Source of the DNA: Aquabacterium sp.
GTDB taxonomy: Bacteria; Pseudomonadota; Gammaproteobacteria; Burkholderiales; Burkholderiaceae_C
Direction: 5' to 3'
DNA: 64,000 nt
NCBI GenBank assembly: GCA_023150345.1
Contig: JAKLLB010000010.1
Coordinates: 1-64,000, forward strand
The position numbers and the translations under genes were made by a program. How positions within the stretch are numbered: position 1 is the first letter of the stretch; every line of letters starts with the position of its first letter. A model generated the notes under the pieces. The model was not told the DNA's origin and searched no databases. It was given only the letters and a program-made list of their open reading frames with translations. Of this stretch, positions 53,629-62,215 are shown in pieces.

Positions 53629-55608
53629 TCAAGCCGAGCGAGCGGTGCTGCGGTAGAAGCGCAGCGGCGCTTCGTGCGCCTGCTGCAGCACGTTCGGCCG
53701 GATGCGGCCAACCACGTGCATCTCGCAGGCCTTGCAGTCGAAGCGCAACGTCATTGTTTCGTCGCCGCTTTGCAGCACCAGCGGGTCTGCTCTCAGCGTG
53801 CCTTGCACACCGGTGACACCCTTGGCCTGCTTCGGGCACAGGCTCAACGAGTAGCGCACGCAGTGCCGCGTGATCATCAGACTGGCCTCGCCGGTGACCT
53901 CGTGGCTTTCGTATGCGGGCTCGATCACCCGCACGCCGTGGCGGGCGTAGAAGTCGCGTGCCCGGTGGTTGTACACATTGGCCAGGTAGCTCAGGTGGTC
54001 GTCGGGGTAGGGCACCGGGGGGTCGATCGCCTCGCCCCTGGGCGGCCGCTGGCGAGAGGCCTCGCGTGACGTCTCCAGCGATTGAACCGCCTCACGCCGC
54101 AGGCCATTGAGTGCGGCACTGGGCACGAACCACGGTTCGCTCAGCGCGAGCTCGACCTCTCGCGGCGCAAAAATCGTGTTGCCCAGCCTGCTCAGCCCTT
54201 CGCGCCAGCTGGCCTGCGAGCGTTCGGGTTGGCGCGCGGCCTCGTGCGGGTGCGCGAGCTCGGCCTGGGCCTGGTGCCCCTCGTCGTCGGTGATCGTGAG
54301 CAGAAAGCCGTCGGGCAGTTCGTCCAGGCGCAGGTCGACCGGGATGCGGCGATGGGCCGAGGGGCGCTCGAGTTGCCGATCCCAGGCCACGTCACGGTTG
54401 CGATAGAGCGCCACACCGCGCCGCAGGTCTTTGAGGTGCGCAACCGCTTCGTTGGGGAACAGGCGCCACTGGCCCGCCCCGGCATCCAGGGGTCGCGCGA
54501 CGTTGATCTGCACGCCCTGAAGTTCGTGCTGCAGGTCCCACCACGTCAGGCCGTCGCCGTTCGCAGGTGGCTGGGCGCTGGCGTCCAACTGCAGGTCCAG
54601 GTGATCGGCACCCACCCGCAACACCTCGCCGAGCGGCAGGCCGGCATGCTTGGGCGTGTCGAAGGCGCCGATGTCCTGCTGCCGGCCGTGGACGAAGTAG
54701 TCGGTGGCGCTGCGGTTGAAATTGCGAGCGGGGTCCGGTGCGAACAGGAACTCGCAGCGCCCGCTCGAGGCCCGCTGCCAGCGGCTGCCGGGCGCGTCGA
54801 TCAGGGCGTCGAGCAGTTGGCGGTAATGGGCGGTCACGTTCTTGACGTAGCCGACGTCCTTGTAGCGGCCCTCGATCTTGAAGCTGCGGATGCCGGCATC
54901 GGCCAGCGCACGCAGGTTGGCGCTCTGGTCGTTGTCCTTCAGCGACAGCACGTGCTTGTCGTGGGCGACGATGCGACCTTGCGCGTCCTTCACGGTATAG
55001 GGCAGGCGGCACTCTTGCGAACAGCTGCCGCGGTTGGCGCTGCGGCTCGTGTGGGCGTGGCTGATGTAGCACTGGCCCGAGTAGGCCACGCACAGCGCGC
55101 CGTGAATGAAGAACTCCAGCGTGGCCCGGTCGATCTGCGCCGCCACCTCGCGGACTTGATCGAGCGTGAGCTCGCGCGCCAGCACCATCTGCGAAAAGCC
55201 CACGTCCTGCAGGAATCGCGCCTTGGACGGCGTACGGATGTCGGTCTGCGTGCTCGCATGCAGTTGCATCGGCGGCAGGTCCAGCTCGAGCAGCCCCATG
55301 TCCTGCACGATCAAGGCGTCGACCCCCGCGTCGTGAAGCTGCCAGGTGAGCTTGCGCGCGGGCTCGAGTTCGTCGTCGCCAAGAATGGTGTTGAGCGTCA
55401 CGAATACCCGCGCGTGGTAGCGGTGCGCATGACGCGCCAGCCGCTCGATGTCGGCCACGCTGTTGCCGGCATGCAGGCGTGCGCCGAACGCCGGGCCGCC
55501 AATGTACACCGCATCGGCACCGTGATCGATGGCGGCGATGCCGATATCGGCATCGCGGGCTGGGGCAAGCAGTTCCAGCGTCGATCGGGTGGCGGTGTGG
55601 CGTGGCAT
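53629..55608 (-). CDS. rlhA: U32 family protein, RlhA-like (23S rRNA C2501 hydroxylation)
   Basis: 659 residues from the ATG at 55608. It has the long architecture of E. coli RlhA/YdcP (about 650 residues) rather than TrhP/YegQ (about 450). The U32 core is shown by LELLAPARDADIGIAAIDHG and GADAVYIGGPAFGARLHAGN, the ELEFF-like TLEFFIHGALCVAYSGQCYI followed by NRGSCSQECRLPY with its cluster cysteines, and a C-terminal DUF3656-like part with DCKACEMHVVG. RlhA incorporates hydroxyl at C2501 of 23S rRNA; U32 proteins were earlier called collagenases. RlhA is my best match, but assigning a U32 paralogue from memory is not certain. Confidence 0.8.
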   Translation of the reverse strand: MPRHTATRSTLELLAPARDADIGIAAIDHGADAVYIGGPAFGARLHAGNSVADIERLARHAHRYHARVFVTLNTILGDDELEPARKLTWQLHDAGVDALIVQDMGLLELDLPPMQLHASTQTDIRTPSKARFLQDVGFSQMVLARELTLDQVREVAAQIDRATLEFFIHGALCVAYSGQCYISHAHTSRSANRGSCSQECRLPYTVKDAQGRIVAHDKHVLSLKDNDQSANLRALADAGIRSFKIEGRYKDVGYVKNVTAHYRQLLDALIDAPGSRWQRASSGRCEFLFAPDPARNFNRSATDYFVHGRQQDIGAFDTPKHAGLPLGEVLRVGADHLDLQLDASAQPPANGDGLTWWDLQHELQGVQINVARPLDAGAGQWRLFPNEAVAHLKDLRRGVALYRNRDVAWDRQLERPSAHRRIPVDLRLDELPDGFLLTITDDEGHQAQAELAHPHEAARQPERSQASWREGLSRLGNTIFAPREVELALSEPWFVPSAALNGLRREAVQSLETSREASRQRPPRGEAIDPPVPYPDDHLSYLANVYNHRARDFYARHGVRVIEPAYESHEVTGEASLMITRHCVRYSLSLCPKQAKGVTGVQGTLRADPLVLQSGDETMTLRFDCKACEMHVVGRIRPNVLQQAHEAPLRFYRSTARSA

Positions 55609-55803
55609 GGGACGGGATTCGGGCGCTGCGCAACGAGGCGACAAGAAGGCACACTACGTGCTGGTATAGAGCGTCGGTCGAGGTGCAGGCCGCCGCCTTG
55701 GGCGCCATCTGAGCAGCTGGCCCGGTGGCAACGGGATGCCGATGGCTGGCATGGAGCCCGCACCCGCACATTCTAGGAACGAACACGAGCCGGAGGGCTG
55801 AGG

Positions 55804-57417
55804 GTGGGCATAGGCTGCATGGAGTGGCTGCGAAGGGTCGTGACCTGCGCGGGAGGGGTCCTCTTGGGTGCCGTGGTTGTCGGGCCCGTTCAGGCGGGCG
55901 CTGCCGGCGCGACGCTGATCTTGTTCAATCGGCCGATCGCAGAACTTCGTGCGCCACTGGGCGGACTGAGCCCGACCGAGCGCGCCGAGCGCGCCCGGCG
56001 GCGATTCAGCGATCTTGTGACGGCCGAACTGACCCAGCCTGTGACGGCCGTGCCTGTCCCTGCAGGGTCTGAGGAGGCGGGATGGGTGTTGCATGTCGGC
56101 CAACGGCCGATGTTCACACTGCTGCCAGCCGACCTGGATCCGGACGAACGCTTGCCCGTTCGCGAGGCCGCCGAGTTGGCGCGACGCTCGCTGAGCGAAG
56201 CCATCAAGGCGCGGACCGAGCAGCGCAGCGGCAAGGTCTGGCTCCGGTTCGTGGGCGTGCTTTGCGCCGCTGTGGCTATCGCATGGGTCGCCATCGCGTT
56301 GACGGTGCGGTTGCAGCAACGGCTGGACGCTGTGGCCCAGAGCACTGCTGGACTGGATGCGGCCAGCTACCTGAGACGCGTCGGTGCCCGCCTGGGGAAG
56401 GTCGCTTGCTGGATCGTGGCGCTTGTGGTGTTGTATGGCGGCACTGTCATCACGCTCGAGGCACTGCCATGGTCGAAGCCCTGGGGCGAGCGCCTGGCCG
56501 GTTTCTTGCTCGACCTGGGGGCGTGGTTGCTGCACGGCGTGGCCGATGCCGTTCCCGGGCTGGCCACTGTGGCCGTCGTCATCGTCGTCGCTCGCGCAGT
56601 CCAGGACACGATGGCAGTCTTCTTCGAGCACGTGCAGGCGGGCCGGATCAAGGTCGCTTTCCTGCACGCCGAAACGGTTCGGGCGACGCAACGCCTGCTC
56701 GGGCTTCTGGTCTGGGGTCTCGCGCTGGCGGCCGCATACCCGTACTTGCCGGGCTCCAGCAGCGAGGCCTTCAAGGGGCTTTCGGTGTTGTTCGGGCTGA
56801 TGATCACGCTGGGCTCGACCAATCTGGTCGCACAGCTGATGAGCGGGCTCGTACTGGTGTACTCGCGCGCGCTGCGCAGGGGTGACTTCGTTGCCGTCAA
56901 TGGCATCGAGGGAGTCGTCAGCGAGGTCGGTGCGCTGGCCGTGAAGATCAAGACGATGCGCAACGAGGAGGTGACCTTGCCCAACGGGGTCATCACCTCC
57001 AGCCCGATCCACAACTACTCCAAGCTCGGCGTCGAGCACGGGGCGCTGGTGTCCACCCGCGTGACCATCGGGTACGACACCGCGTGGCGCCTGGTTCACG
57101 CCATGCTGGGTACAGCGGCCCGTTCGACGCCCGGCGTGCGCCACGAGCCAGCGCCGGTGGTCTACCAACGCGCGCTGAGCGACTTCTATGTCGAGTACGA
57201 GCTGTTTGCGCACATTGACCGACCGCTGGAGCGGGTGGCCATCTTGTCTGCGCTACATGCGGCGATACAGGATGAGTTCAACCGCAACGGCGTGCAGATC
57301 ATGTCGCCGCACTTCTATGAGCAGCCGCCGCAACCGGTGATCGTGCCGCCGCAGCACTGGCATGATTCACAGCCAGCCGCCAGCGCCGGCCGGCAGACTG
57401 ACCCGCCCAAGGGATAA
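55804..57417 (+). CDS. mechanosensitive ion channel of the MscS family
   Basis: 537 residues from a GTG at 55804 (GGAGG 8 nt upstream; an ATG at 55819 is possible). A signal-like first segment (residues 8-30) and a periplasmic domain of about 130 residues precede four or five membrane helices. The pore-lining helix and beta domain are the MscS hallmark: GLMITLGSTNLVAQLMSGLV, RRGDFVAVNGIEGVVSEVGA, and EEVTLPNGVITSSPIHNYSK. Osmotic safety-valve function is expected. It is longer than MscS (286) but similar to the medium MscS-like channels with an N-terminal periplasmic region. Confidence 0.88.
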   Translation: MGIGCMEWLRRVVTCAGGVLLGAVVVGPVQAGAAGATLILFNRPIAELRAPLGGLSPTERAERARRRFSDLVTAELTQPVTAVPVPAGSEEAGWVLHVGQRPMFTLLPADLDPDERLPVREAAELARRSLSEAIKARTEQRSGKVWLRFVGVLCAAVAIAWVAIALTVRLQQRLDAVAQSTAGLDAASYLRRVGARLGKVACWIVALVVLYGGTVITLEALPWSKPWGERLAGFLLDLGAWLLHGVADAVPGLATVAVVIVVARAVQDTMAVFFEHVQAGRIKVAFLHAETVRATQRLLGLLVWGLALAAAYPYLPGSSSEAFKGLSVLFGLMITLGSTNLVAQLMSGLVLVYSRALRRGDFVAVNGIEGVVSEVGALAVKIKTMRNEEVTLPNGVITSSPIHNYSKLGVEHGALVSTRVTIGYDTAWRLVHAMLGTAARSTPGVRHEPAPVVYQRALSDFYVEYELFAHIDRPLERVAILSALHAAIQDEFNRNGVQIMSPHFYEQPPQPVIVPPQHWHDSQPAASAGRQTDPPKG

Positions 57418-57470
57418 GCGCGCCTGACCGCACCGGGCCGCCACTCCCGCAGCCCTCGGCTCGCGGGGTC

Positions 57471-57507
57471 GACCGGTCTGCCCGGGTACCTCCGGGAGGC
57501 ATCGGTC
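57471..57507. terminator. imperfect hairpin between convergent mscS and thrH genes
   Basis: GACCG (57471-57475) pairs with CGGTC (57503-57507); inside, TGCC pairs with GGCA and CCCGG with CCGGG around a GTACCT loop, with small bulges. There is no T run on either strand, so a role as bidirectional terminator is tentative. Confidence 0.4.
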
Positions 57508-57534
57508 AGTCGCAGCCGCTGGGCGCCGAACGGT

Positions 57535-58146
57535 TCACCCGACCGTGGCGGCCGCCGCGTCGATGCTCGCGCGCAGGCTGGCGTAGTCGTGGTGCACGGG
57601 GAACTGCGGGAACTGCGCAGCAATGGACGCGGGCGGGTGAATGAAGTAGCCCGCATGGGCCGCGCTGAGCATGCCCGTGTCGTTGTAGCTGTCACCCACC
57701 GCATGCACCCGGAAGTTCAGCAGCCGCAGCGCATGCACCGCCTGGCGCTTCTGGTCGGCCTGGCGCAGCTTGTAGCCGGCGATGTAGCCATCCGCGTCGA
57801 TGTCGAGGTTGTGGCAGAACAGCGTCGGGCGATCGAGTTGTCGCATGAGGGGACCGGCAAATTCGTAGAAGGTGTCCGACAGGATGATCACCTGGTACTG
57901 CGCGCGCAGGTCATCAAGGAAGGCCTTCGCGCCGGGCAGCGGAGCCATGGCGCCGATCACAGCCTGGACATCTGCCAGCTTCAGCCCGCGCTCGCGCAGC
58001 AGCGCGATGCGAAAACGCATCAGCTTGTCGTAGTCGGGTTCATCGCGGGTGGTGCGCCGAAGCTCGGGGATGCCGGTTCGCTCGGAAAACGCGATCCAGA
58101 TTTCGGGGACGAGCACACCTTCGAGATCGAGACAGACGACTTGCAT
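57535..58146 (-). CDS. thrH: bifunctional phosphoserine phosphatase/homoserine phosphotransferase
   Basis: 203 residues of the HAD superfamily, ThrH branch. It starts MQVVCLDLEGVLVPEIWIAF with the nucleophile Asp7 in DLEGV; LSDTFYEFAGPLMRQL carries the second motif and AVGDSYNDTGMLSAAHAG the terminal metal-binding Asp pair. ThrH can dephosphorylate phosphoserine and transfer the phosphate to homoserine. Full family length. Upstream (minus strand) lies an unknown exported protein gene, 86 nt away. Confidence 0.92.
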   Translation of the reverse strand: MQVVCLDLEGVLVPEIWIAFSERTGIPELRRTTRDEPDYDKLMRFRIALLRERGLKLADVQAVIGAMAPLPGAKAFLDDLRAQYQVIILSDTFYEFAGPLMRQLDRPTLFCHNLDIDADGYIAGYKLRQADQKRQAVHALRLLNFRVHAVGDSYNDTGMLSAAHAGYFIHPPASIAAQFPQFPVHHDYASLRASIDAAAATVG

Positions 58147-58232
58147 GGCGGGGGCCGGAAACGGCGTTGCAGGCGGGAGCAGCCGCGAATGCTATCTCAC
58201 TGTGCTGCGCCCAACCGAGTATCCACCCGTGC

Positions 58233-59030
58233 CTAAGGCGTTGCATACAGTGCTGGCAAGTGCTCCTGCAACTGCTCCTGCACGAGGTCGAGCAAGACCA
58301 CAAGTTTCTGGTCGTCGGGGATGTTCTTCCAGGGACCTGTGTCTCCCTCGGTGCGTTTGTCGCCGACGAGGTAGGCGGCCTTGACTCGACGCTGGGCCAT
58401 GACACGGCCATCGGCCAGGTTGAGCCGCACCAATCGCAAGTAGGCGTAGGGGGCGATCCAGCCACGGCCGTCGGCAACGGCATCACCCTTGTACTCGCTC
58501 TTGTCAGTTTGGTTCATGTAATAGCCCAGGCCTTCCAGCTGGCCGGTGCCAAACGACCCGTTGGCGGCTTGAATCGCGGCGTCTGCGCGGTGCTTGAGAA
58601 GGAGCAATGCCTCACCGGCACCGGTGCCTCGCAGGTCGGCCACGATCTCCCCGGCGGCATGCGTACCAGCCAGATCGAACCAGCTGTCGTGGCCTTTGTA
58701 CAGCGCAGGGTCGGGGGTGTTGATCACCGTGCTTTGCACCTGGGGCAACGCCCGGGCCAACTCGGCCTTCATCAGCTTGCCGATCGCGGCATCGACCACC
58801 CCCGCACTCAACGGCATGGCGGTGCGCAAGTTCTGATTGAGGTTGGAACCGACGCTCGGCCGCTCACCGACCATCACCAGTTCGTCGGCGACCAGTGACA
58901 ACAGCACGGTCGGGCGGGACCCACCCGCTGTACCTTGCGCGAAGGCGTCGCGACCAAGCGTGCCCATCATGGCGGTTGCGGCGAATCCGAGCTTCAGCCA
59001 GGTTCGGCGCGCATCGTTGACGTATTTCAT
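58233..59030 (-). CDS. exported protein, unknown function
   Basis: 265 residues. The N terminus (RRTWLKLGFAATAMMG ... RDAFAQG) is a Tat-like or Sec signal peptide with twin arginines. The rest has no family I recognise; segments such as VLLSLVADELVMVGERPSVG and YLRLVRLNLADGRVMAQRRV suggest a mixed alpha/beta fold. It contains no obvious catalytic motif. Followed on the same strand by thrH; preceded by the thioesterase gene only 10 nt upstream, so it may be cotranscribed with it. Confidence 0.62.
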   Translation of the reverse strand: MKYVNDARRTWLKLGFAATAMMGTLGRDAFAQGTAGGSRPTVLLSLVADELVMVGERPSVGSNLNQNLRTAMPLSAGVVDAAIGKLMKAELARALPQVQSTVINTPDPALYKGHDSWFDLAGTHAAGEIVADLRGTGAGEALLLLKHRADAAIQAANGSFGTGQLEGLGYYMNQTDKSEYKGDAVADGRGWIAPYAYLRLVRLNLADGRVMAQRRVKAAYLVGDKRTEGDTGPWKNIPDDQKLVVLLDLVQEQLQEHLPALYATP

Positions 59031-59040
59031 CTAGACCTCT

Positions 59041-59523
59041 TTAGCTGACGATATAGGCGGCCGCGGCCGTGGCGATGAGGGTGCCTTCGTCGTTGACCAG
59101 CCGCATCTGCGTGGTACCGACGCGACCGCCCAGGCGCAGCACCTCGGCGCTGGCGACGAAGTGCGCGCCCATGCCTTGGCGCAGGAAGTCGACCCGAAGG
59201 TCGATCGTGCCCATTTTCACGAATCGATGCATCACCTGCTCGGCGGACTCCGCCACGTGCTTGTCGGCCAGGGCCAGCATCAGTGCGCACCCGCCCATCG
59301 CGTCGAGTGCGGCAGAAATCACGCCGCCATGCAGGCGGCCGTAGAAGTAGTGCCCCACCAGCTCCGGGCGCATGTCGAACCGGACCTGGAACTGGGGCCG
59401 CAACTGCTGAACCTTCAGGCCCAAGGTCTGGTTGAACGTGATCTTGTGCTCGACGAGGTCGACCAGCGCTGCGTCGAGGCGGGCCTGCTCGGCGACACTG
59501 CGAGGGGTGGCTGCGGTGCTCAT
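59041..59523 (-). CDS. PaaI-like thioesterase, hotdog fold
   Basis: 160 residues from the ATG at 59523. HYFYGRLHGGVISAALDAMG is the PaaI/YiiD-type HGG motif of the hotdog thioesterases, followed by MGTIDLRVDFLRQGMGAHFV and the C-terminal QMRLVNDEGTLIATAAAAYI strand. It would hydrolyse an acyl-CoA in the cytoplasm; the substrate is unknown. Divergent from the three-gene unknown operon. Confidence 0.86.
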   Translation of the reverse strand: MSTAATPRSVAEQARLDAALVDLVEHKITFNQTLGLKVQQLRPQFQVRFDMRPELVGHYFYGRLHGGVISAALDAMGGCALMLALADKHVAESAEQVMHRFVKMGTIDLRVDFLRQGMGAHFVASAEVLRLGGRVGTTQMRLVNDEGTLIATAAAAYIVS

Positions 59524-59594
59524 GAGCGCCAAGCATAACGTTGGTGGCTGGGGCCACCGTTCAAGGCCGGCGCGTGAAGGCCGAAACCCTGACG

Positions 59595-59930
59595 ATGGCA
59601 CGAATCGACTCTTCCACCGGACTCGTGATGCTGGCTGGCCTGGGCTGGGCATGTGCATTTGCCGCTGTGGCAATGGCATGGCCGGGCACGGGCGACGATG
59701 CGATGGTTCGATCCGCTGTATTCGCTGGCTTCGGCGGGCTCGGTGGTGCCGTGAGCACCTGGCTGCGCCTGCGGTTCGATCCGCCCCGGCCGGCTTCGCA
59801 GGGCATGCATGCGAGCGTGCCGATGCACGCCGCATCGACTGCTGCACGAGTGCAAACGGATCTCGATGTCGGCGAGCTCGAGCACATGGAACCCTCGCTG
59901 GCCACTGATACGGCGCCGATGGCCCATTGA
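59595..59930 (+). CDS. small membrane protein 1 of an unknown three-gene unit
   Basis: 111 residues from the ATG at 59595, or 129 from a GTG at 59541; neither has a convincing ribosome binding site. Two hydrophobic segments (GLVMLAGLGWACAFAAVAMAW and the AVFAGFGGLGGAVSTWL region) predict a membrane hairpin, followed by a polar, Met/His-rich tail. No family recognised. The next gene starts 25 nt later. Confidence 0.5.
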   Translation: MARIDSSTGLVMLAGLGWACAFAAVAMAWPGTGDDAMVRSAVFAGFGGLGGAVSTWLRLRFDPPRPASQGMHASVPMHAASTAARVQTDLDVGELEHMEPSLATDTAPMAH

Positions 59931-59955
59931 ACTACGCCGCGCGAGTCACTGCCCC

Positions 59956-60258
59956 ATGATCCAGGTCCAGATCGCCACGCGCTTGACGCAAACCGGTGTA
60001 TCCGATGTGCGTTGGGTGCTGGTCGACCCATCCGAACTGCCAGGCGGACAGGAACTGGCCATGGCGCTGGCGCCCACTGGCCCGGCGCCGCTGCAGCCCT
60101 GGGAGGCAGAAGCCACGCGGGAATCCCGTTGGTGGGTGCGTCCGTTGCAGGTGGCCGTCATCGCCGCTGCCTTTGGCGGTGCATGGTGGGTGGCCGACCA
60201 CATGGTCGGCTCCACGCAGTCAGGTGCAGCACCGGCAGTCGGGCGATCGGCCGGTTGA
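59956..60258 (+). CDS. small membrane protein 2 of an unknown three-gene unit
   Basis: 100 residues. A soluble N-terminal part (TRLTQTGVSDVRWVLVDPSE, then LPGGQELAMALAP) and one C-terminal membrane helix (PLQVAVIAAAFGGAWWVADH). No family recognised. It follows the first small protein by 25 nt and precedes the third gene by 13 nt, so the three are likely one operon. Confidence 0.5.
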   Translation: MIQVQIATRLTQTGVSDVRWVLVDPSELPGGQELAMALAPTGPAPLQPWEAEATRESRWWVRPLQVAVIAAAFGGAWWVADHMVGSTQSGAAPAVGRSAG

Positions 60259-60271
60259 CCTGGGGCGCGCC

Positions 60272-60919
60272 ATGGTTGCAGACACGAGCACAGAATCCGA
60301 CGAGCTTGCATGGCACGTGCATGCCGAGATCCTCGGTGTGCACATCCGCGCTCACTTCGAGACGAGTGCGCTGGCAGATGCAGCCGGAACCGGGCCAGAC
60401 GCAAGGGGGCCGATCGCCATACTCCCCGGTGCCGTGCTGAAGACCCTTTCCGAGCCTGGATCGTGCGGCTATGTGGTCGGTGACCTGCAGGCATATCCGG
60501 ACGCCGTTTTCGAGCACGGCGCCGGGCTCATCAGCCTGACTCAGCGCACTGGCGATCGGGAGTCACACGACGAGCAGAACTGGCGCAAGCGTCTGCGTGT
60601 CGACGCCATGTTCCAGTGCATCGTGACGGCAATGGCGGTTTCGGGTTACACGCAACGCCCGACCGTACCGCTGATGCGGGTGGCCAACGCCCTGTACCAG
60701 TTCGCGCCATCGCCGGCCGTGCTGGAGTGCCTCGCAAGCCACATTGCCGCAGCGCGCCACTACGCCGGTGAGCCCGGCCGCATCGGGCCGCAGCAACTCG
60801 CGGCATTCTGCGAGCCGCGGCTGCGAGCGTTGCCGGTGGCCGGAGGCGATGGACCGGTGTCACCCGCGGCTGACTTTGCGGATACCGTGCCGTCCGCGAC
60901 CGCTGTGTTGACCCGCTGA
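60272..60919 (+). CDS. unknown soluble protein of a three-gene unit
   Basis: 215 residues from the ATG at 60272. No signal peptide or membrane helix. Features are an acidic start (DTSTESDELAWHVHAEILG) and a helical C-terminal half (RVDAMFQCIVTAMAVSGYTQ, CLASHIAAARHYAG). I recognise no domain. The last of the three genes; convergent with the HNH-like unknown gene. Confidence 0.52.
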   Translation: MVADTSTESDELAWHVHAEILGVHIRAHFETSALADAAGTGPDARGPIAILPGAVLKTLSEPGSCGYVVGDLQAYPDAVFEHGAGLISLTQRTGDRESHDEQNWRKRLRVDAMFQCIVTAMAVSGYTQRPTVPLMRVANALYQFAPSPAVLECLASHIAAARHYAGEPGRIGPQQLAAFCEPRLRALPVAGGDGPVSPAADFADTVPSATAVLTR

Positions 60920-61003
60920 AGCGCGCCCTCCGGCGTGGCGCCACGCGACGTCCAAGCAAAACGCAGGCGGTCCGCCACGCACGAGCTGAGATCGGCAGGG
61001 GCT

Positions 61004-62143
61004 TCAGTGCATGGCGAGCAGATCTTCTGCGCGTTCTCCAGACAGGCACGGCGCGGGTGCGTCGAGAGCCCAGCCCTGCGTGGCCAGTTCGGGGTCGAGC
61101 CACGTGCAGCCGGCCAGACTGTCGCCCGACCTCAGGGTGCGCTGCACCAGCTGCCCGGCCATCGCCCGGTCCAGAACCCCTGCCAGCGCCCGCCAACGCT
61201 GACACACCAGCGGGTGCGTCCAGGCCCGCAGCATCGCCACGCGGGCATCGGCCCGAGTCAATACGGCGCCCTCGGACAGGCGCCTGGCCAGCAGCGTGTG
61301 CATGAAGACCTGGAACGCGCGACGGCTGGCCCCGGCAGGCAGCCGCGCGGCGAGGTCGCACAGTGTGCGCGCATATCCGTTCTGGCAGAACAGCAGCGTC
61401 AGCACCACTTGCAGCGCCTGCAGCGGCTGCAGTACCCGCACCCGATTGGGCGGAAGCACCGACAACGGCAACTCCGCCAACATCGAGTCCGGTACGGCGG
61501 TGGTGTAGCTGCACATTGCTGCCAGGCGCTGCCACTGCGATGCACTCAGCTCCTGGCCGCGACCGTCCACCGTCGGCACGTCGGCCTGTGCGGCGCGGCC
61601 GAGCGCCTCCTGCACGACCTGAGCGCCCGACGCATGCTGGCGCAACCGAGCCAGTTCCCGAGCTGCGCGCAGGCTCAGCACGGCCAGGTTCCCGGCAGCG
61701 AACGCGGCCTCGTCGTTGAGGCGGACGATGGTCGCCTGATCGTCTGCGCCGGCGGTGCGGGTGAGCGCTTTGCCGGTGACCGGGCAATGGGTGGCCGCGA
61801 TCTGCGCCAGGAAGTGCGGCGTCACCTGGACATCTTCGAACGCGACCCCGAGGCGCCAGGCTTGCAGTCGCAGGTCCAGCCAGTCGTGTACCACTGGCGT
61901 GGCAGCGCGCCGGCGACCGGCAAACGCCGACCGGCCGGCGCTCCAGCCCTGCCGCACCGGGTTTGCCTGGTGCAGCAGCGTTGCCGGGGGCGTGATGCCG
62001 TAGCGCGCGTGATCCCAGCCGATCGCGAATGCGATGGGATCTGGCGCGGCTGTCGCGGCCGGCCGCGGCGGTTCGGGACGGGAGGTGGCGATGCGCGCCG
62101 ACAGGCGGGCGGGCGGGTCGAACGCGAAGACGGTTTGTGACAT
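61004..62143 (-). CDS. unknown protein with a degenerate HNH-like segment
   Basis: 379 residues from the ATG at 62143. Residues about 120-163 read CPVTGKALTR ... TIVRLNDEAAFAAGNLAVLS, which follows the layout of HNH/endonuclease-VII-like modules (CPxTG ... WSVDRLNN ... GNLAVMS) known in betaproteobacterial hypothetical proteins, but the histidines needed for nuclease activity are missing. The rest is Ala/Leu/Arg-rich and helical (LQPLQALQVVLTLLFCQNGY). It may be a non-catalytic descendant or unrelated. No operon partner; 85 nt from the convergent unknown gene. Confidence 0.6.
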   Translation of the reverse strand: MSQTVFAFDPPARLSARIATSRPEPPRPAATAAPDPIAFAIGWDHARYGITPPATLLHQANPVRQGWSAGRSAFAGRRRAATPVVHDWLDLRLQAWRLGVAFEDVQVTPHFLAQIAATHCPVTGKALTRTAGADDQATIVRLNDEAAFAAGNLAVLSLRAARELARLRQHASGAQVVQEALGRAAQADVPTVDGRGQELSASQWQRLAAMCSYTTAVPDSMLAELPLSVLPPNRVRVLQPLQALQVVLTLLFCQNGYARTLCDLAARLPAGASRRAFQVFMHTLLARRLSEGAVLTRADARVAMLRAWTHPLVCQRWRALAGVLDRAMAGQLVQRTLRSGDSLAGCTWLDPELATQGWALDAPAPCLSGERAEDLLAMH

Positions 62144-62215
62144 GGCTGGCTCCACTGGGGCGCCGAGTCATCCTCGGCAGTTCCAGTCTGGAGCCTGGGT
62201 GGCTCATGGAGTGAG

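Noticed and set aside
57418-57534. Possible small RNA between mscS and thrH
   Set aside because: Only an imperfect hairpin is visible; no promoter or T run supports an independent transcript.
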